A stretch of DNA of 35,224 nt. Source: JBCCGI01 sp039029355 (lineage in GTDB: Bacteria > Planctomycetota > UBA1135 > GCA-002686595). The position numbers and the translations under genes were made by a program. The stretch lies in the NCBI GenBank assembly GCA_039029355.1, contig JBCCGI010000086.1:1-35224 (forward strand), in the 5' to 3' direction. The first letter of the stretch is position 1. Every line of letters begins with the position of its first letter. Shown in pieces: positions 33,412 to 35,224 of this stretch. The notes under the pieces are model-generated. The model saw only the letters and a program-made list of their open reading frames with translations. It did not search any database and was not told the origin of the DNA.

Positions 33412-34860
33412 CTACGCGAGCAAGGGCCGCACCACGTGCGCCTCTTCGACCCCCGTCAAGCGCTGGTGCAGCCCCTGGAACTTGAAGCTGAAGCGCTCGT
33501 GGTCGATGCCGAGGCAGTGCAGCACGGTCGCCAGCAGGTCGCGGACGTGCACCGGGTTCTCGACGACGTTGTAGCAGAAGTCGTCGGTCGCGCCGTACTC
33601 GACGCCCGGCCGGATGCCGCCGCCGGCAAGCCACATCGTGAAGCAGCGGCCGTGGTGGTCGCGCCCGTAGTTGTCGTCGGTCAACCGGCCCTGGCAGTAG
33701 GCCGTGCGCCCGAACTCGCCGCCCCAGATCACGAGCGTGTCGTCCAGCAGGCCGCGCCGCTCGAGGTCCAGGAGGAGCGCGGCAGACGGCTGGTCGGTGT
33801 CGCGGCACTGGCCGTTGATCGTCGTGGGGATGTTCTCGTGCTGGTCCCAGCCGCGGTGGAAGAGCTGCACGAAGCGCACGTCGCGCTCGACGAGCCGGCG
33901 CGCCAGGATGCAGTTGGCCGCGAACGTGCCCGGCTTGCGCGCGTCGGGGCCGTAGAGCTCGAAGACCTCGTCGGGCTCGTCCGACAGCTCGACCAGGTCC
34001 GGCACCGAGCTCTGCATGCGGTACGCCATCTCGTACTGCGCGATGCGAGCGTCGATCTCCGGGTCGCCGGTGACCTCGCGCCGCCCGCGGTTGAGCTCCG
34101 CCAGCCGGTCCAGCATGCGCCGGCGCCCGGCGCGGTCGACTCCGGGCGGATCGTTGAGGTAGAGCACCGGCTCGCGGCCGCCGTAGAGCTTCACGCCCTG
34201 GTGCTCCGACGGCAGGAAGCCACTGGACCAGAGGCGCGCGAAGAGCGGCTGCTGCTGCCCGACCGGACGGCCCGATCCGTGCGAGATCAGCACCATGTAG
34301 GACGGGAAGTCGCGGTTCTCGCTGCCGAGGCCGTAGCTGATCCACGAGCCCACGCTCGGCCGCCCCAGCCGCTGCATGCCGGTCTGGATGAACGTCACCG
34401 CGGGGTCGTGGTTGATCGCCTCGGTGTTGACCGACTTGATGACCGCGAGCTTGTCGACGACCTGGGCGGTGTAGGGCAATAGCTCCGAGACCCAGCGGCC
34501 GCACTCGCCGTGGCGCTGGAAGTCGTACATCGGAGCGACCACCGGGAAGCTCGACTGGCCCGAGGTCATGCCGGTGATGCGCTGGTCGCCGCGGATCGAG
34601 GGCGGGAGCTCCATCCCGTGCTTCGCGCGCAGGTCCGGCTTGTGGTCCCACAGGTCCATGTGCGACGGGCCGCCCGACTGGAAGAGCCAGATCACGCGCT
34701 TGGCGCGCGGCTTGAAATGCGGCGCGCCGAGCGCGGGCCCCGCTCCCGGCGGCGTATCGGCGTGCAGCAGCGACTGCAGCGCCGCGGCGCCGAGCGTTCC
34801 CGCCGAAGCGCGCAGGAAGCCGCGCCGGTCGAAGGAGGGGAAGGCGTCGCGCGAGCTCAT
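33412..34860 (-). CDS. DUF1501 family protein (Tat-exported)
   Basis: The 482-aa product starts with a twin-arginine signal (FDRRGFLRASAGTLGAAAL, residues 10-28). The DUF1501 alkaline-phosphatase/sulfatase-like domain follows: RVIWLFQSGGPSHMDLWDHK (about 54-73), a central MVLISHGSGRP, and the late TLVIWGGEFGRTAYCQG with NYGRDHHGRCFTMWLAGGGI. The conserved Asp/His residues (SHMDLWD, GRDHHG) suggest a metal site. These proteins are encoded next to DUF1553/PSD1 proteins in Planctomycetota; their biochemical role is not established. ATG 34860 overlaps the stop of the upstream gene, showing they are one operon. Confidence 0.92.
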   Translation of the reverse strand: MSSRDAFPSFDRRGFLRASAGTLGAAALQSLLHADTPPGAGPALGAPHFKPRAKRVIWLFQSGGPSHMDLWDHKPDLRAKHGMELPPSIRGDQRITGMTSGQSSFPVVAPMYDFQRHGECGRWVSELLPYTAQVVDKLAVIKSVNTEAINHDPAVTFIQTGMQRLGRPSVGSWISYGLGSENRDFPSYMVLISHGSGRPVGQQQPLFARLWSSGFLPSEHQGVKLYGGREPVLYLNDPPGVDRAGRRRMLDRLAELNRGRREVTGDPEIDARIAQYEMAYRMQSSVPDLVELSDEPDEVFELYGPDARKPGTFAANCILARRLVERDVRFVQLFHRGWDQHENIPTTINGQCRDTDQPSAALLLDLERRGLLDDTLVIWGGEFGRTAYCQGRLTDDNYGRDHHGRCFTMWLAGGGIRPGVEYGATDDFCYNVVENPVHVRDLLATVLHCLGIDHERFSFKFQGLHQRLTGVEEAHVVRPLLA

Positions 34861-35144
34861 CGGCGGGTGATCGTCTCGTCCAGGTTGAGGATCAGCGAGC
34901 AGACCGACGTCCACGCGGCCAGGGTCGTCGGGGAAGCCTGTGCGCCCGGCTCCGATTCCCCCACGGCGAGCAGCTCCGCCGCGCGCCCGGGCTCGGCCTC
35001 GAAGGCCGCCAGCTCGTCGGCGAGGTAGCCCGCGAGCAGCGCGACCTCATCCGCAGTCGGCCGGCGCGAGGTCGCGCGGCGGAACGCCAGCGCGAGCCGC
35101 GCGTCGCGGTCGAGGCCGGCCTCGCCCAGCGTGTCGGTCGCCAT
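34857..35144 (-). pseudogene. C-terminal end of a DUF1553/PSD1-type protein, broken at its 5' side
   Basis: The visible 95 residues (LDRDARLALAFRRATSRRPT, then LAGYLADELAAF, ending AWTSVCSLILNLDETITRR) match the C-terminal end of DUF1553 proteins, which are normally several hundred residues longer. The frame cannot continue: two codons before the ATG at 35144 there is an in-frame TGA (plus strand 35151-35153). The sequence there also drops to about 45% GC. So the gene is truncated by a junction or by an assembly end, and the ATG is probably internal. Its stop overlaps the DUF1501 start by 4 nt. Confidence 0.75.
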
Positions 35145-35224
35145 TTTCTTTCAAATCCATGGCAACTGAGTCTGCGATTCAATCGTAGATGCAAACGATC
35201 TAGTCGGTGTGCTCTCGATCGTAG
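35145..35224. other. Short low-GC segment at the right edge
   Basis: By count 36 of 80 bases are G or C, against roughly 70% elsewhere. It contains T- and A-rich runs and a repeated ATCGTAG (35182-35188 and 35218-35224). No gene is visible. It may be foreign DNA (the end of an insertion) or mis-assembled sequence. Confidence 0.6.

Overview
The window is about 35.2 kb of very GC-rich bacterial DNA (third codon positions almost all G or C) with tightly packed genes and no tRNA, rRNA, CRISPR array or transposase that I can see. The gene content points to Planctomycetota. It has a DUF1501 protein with a Tat signal next to the end of a DUF1553-type protein, a PQQ-propeller protein with the WPAWRGPSGNG start, a DUF1080 lipoprotein and a di-haem DUF1111-type oxidoreductase. 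It also has large secreted beta-proteins that share C-terminal domains. The assignment rests on recognised families only; genus and class are not determined.

Layout. 1-2113 (+): the 3' end of one secreted-protein gene and a complete paralogue whose last 223 bp are about 97% identical to it. 2159-6767 (-): PQQ-propeller protein, small lipoprotein, SAM methyltransferase and a 646-aa membrane protein that looks like a fusion of the uncharacterised TIGR03546 and TIGR03545 families. 7032-10826 (+): membrane-anchored SGNH/GDSL hydrolase and a 792-aa secreted protein. 10967-11790 (+): a gene broken by two apparent +1 frameshifts. 11787-13785 (-): ClpS adaptor and an FG-GAP-like secreted propeller protein.

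13962-27519 (+) is the centrepiece, a 13-kb type IV pilus / type II secretion-like locus whose order resembles MSHA pilus loci. It encodes GspE/MshE-type ATPase with an extra N-terminal domain, GspF/MshG platform protein, a major pilin and four pilin-like proteins. These are followed by a PilM-PilN fusion, PilO-like and PilP/MshK-like proteins, a secretin, a TPR lipoprotein (MshN-like position) and a PilZ protein with a CheC/CheX-like tail. From 19209 to 24734 most junctions are 4-nt ATGA or GTGA overlaps, so these proteins are probably made together as one envelope machine. No retraction ATPase or prepilin peptidase is present. A PilZ protein with intact c-di-GMP motifs at the 3' end suggests second-messenger control.

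27590-31549 (+): DUF1080 lipoprotein and two overlapping GT-C (PMT/ArnT-like) membrane glycosyltransferases. 31595-35144 (-): di-haem oxidoreductase, DUF1501 protein and the C-terminal end of a DUF1553-type protein. That last gene stops abruptly at a short stretch of about 45% GC at the right edge, which is either a real junction or an assembly end. No gene-free stretch exceeds 300 bases. Several intergenic regions hold strong inverted repeats without T-tracts, which I list as candidate terminators or leader structures.
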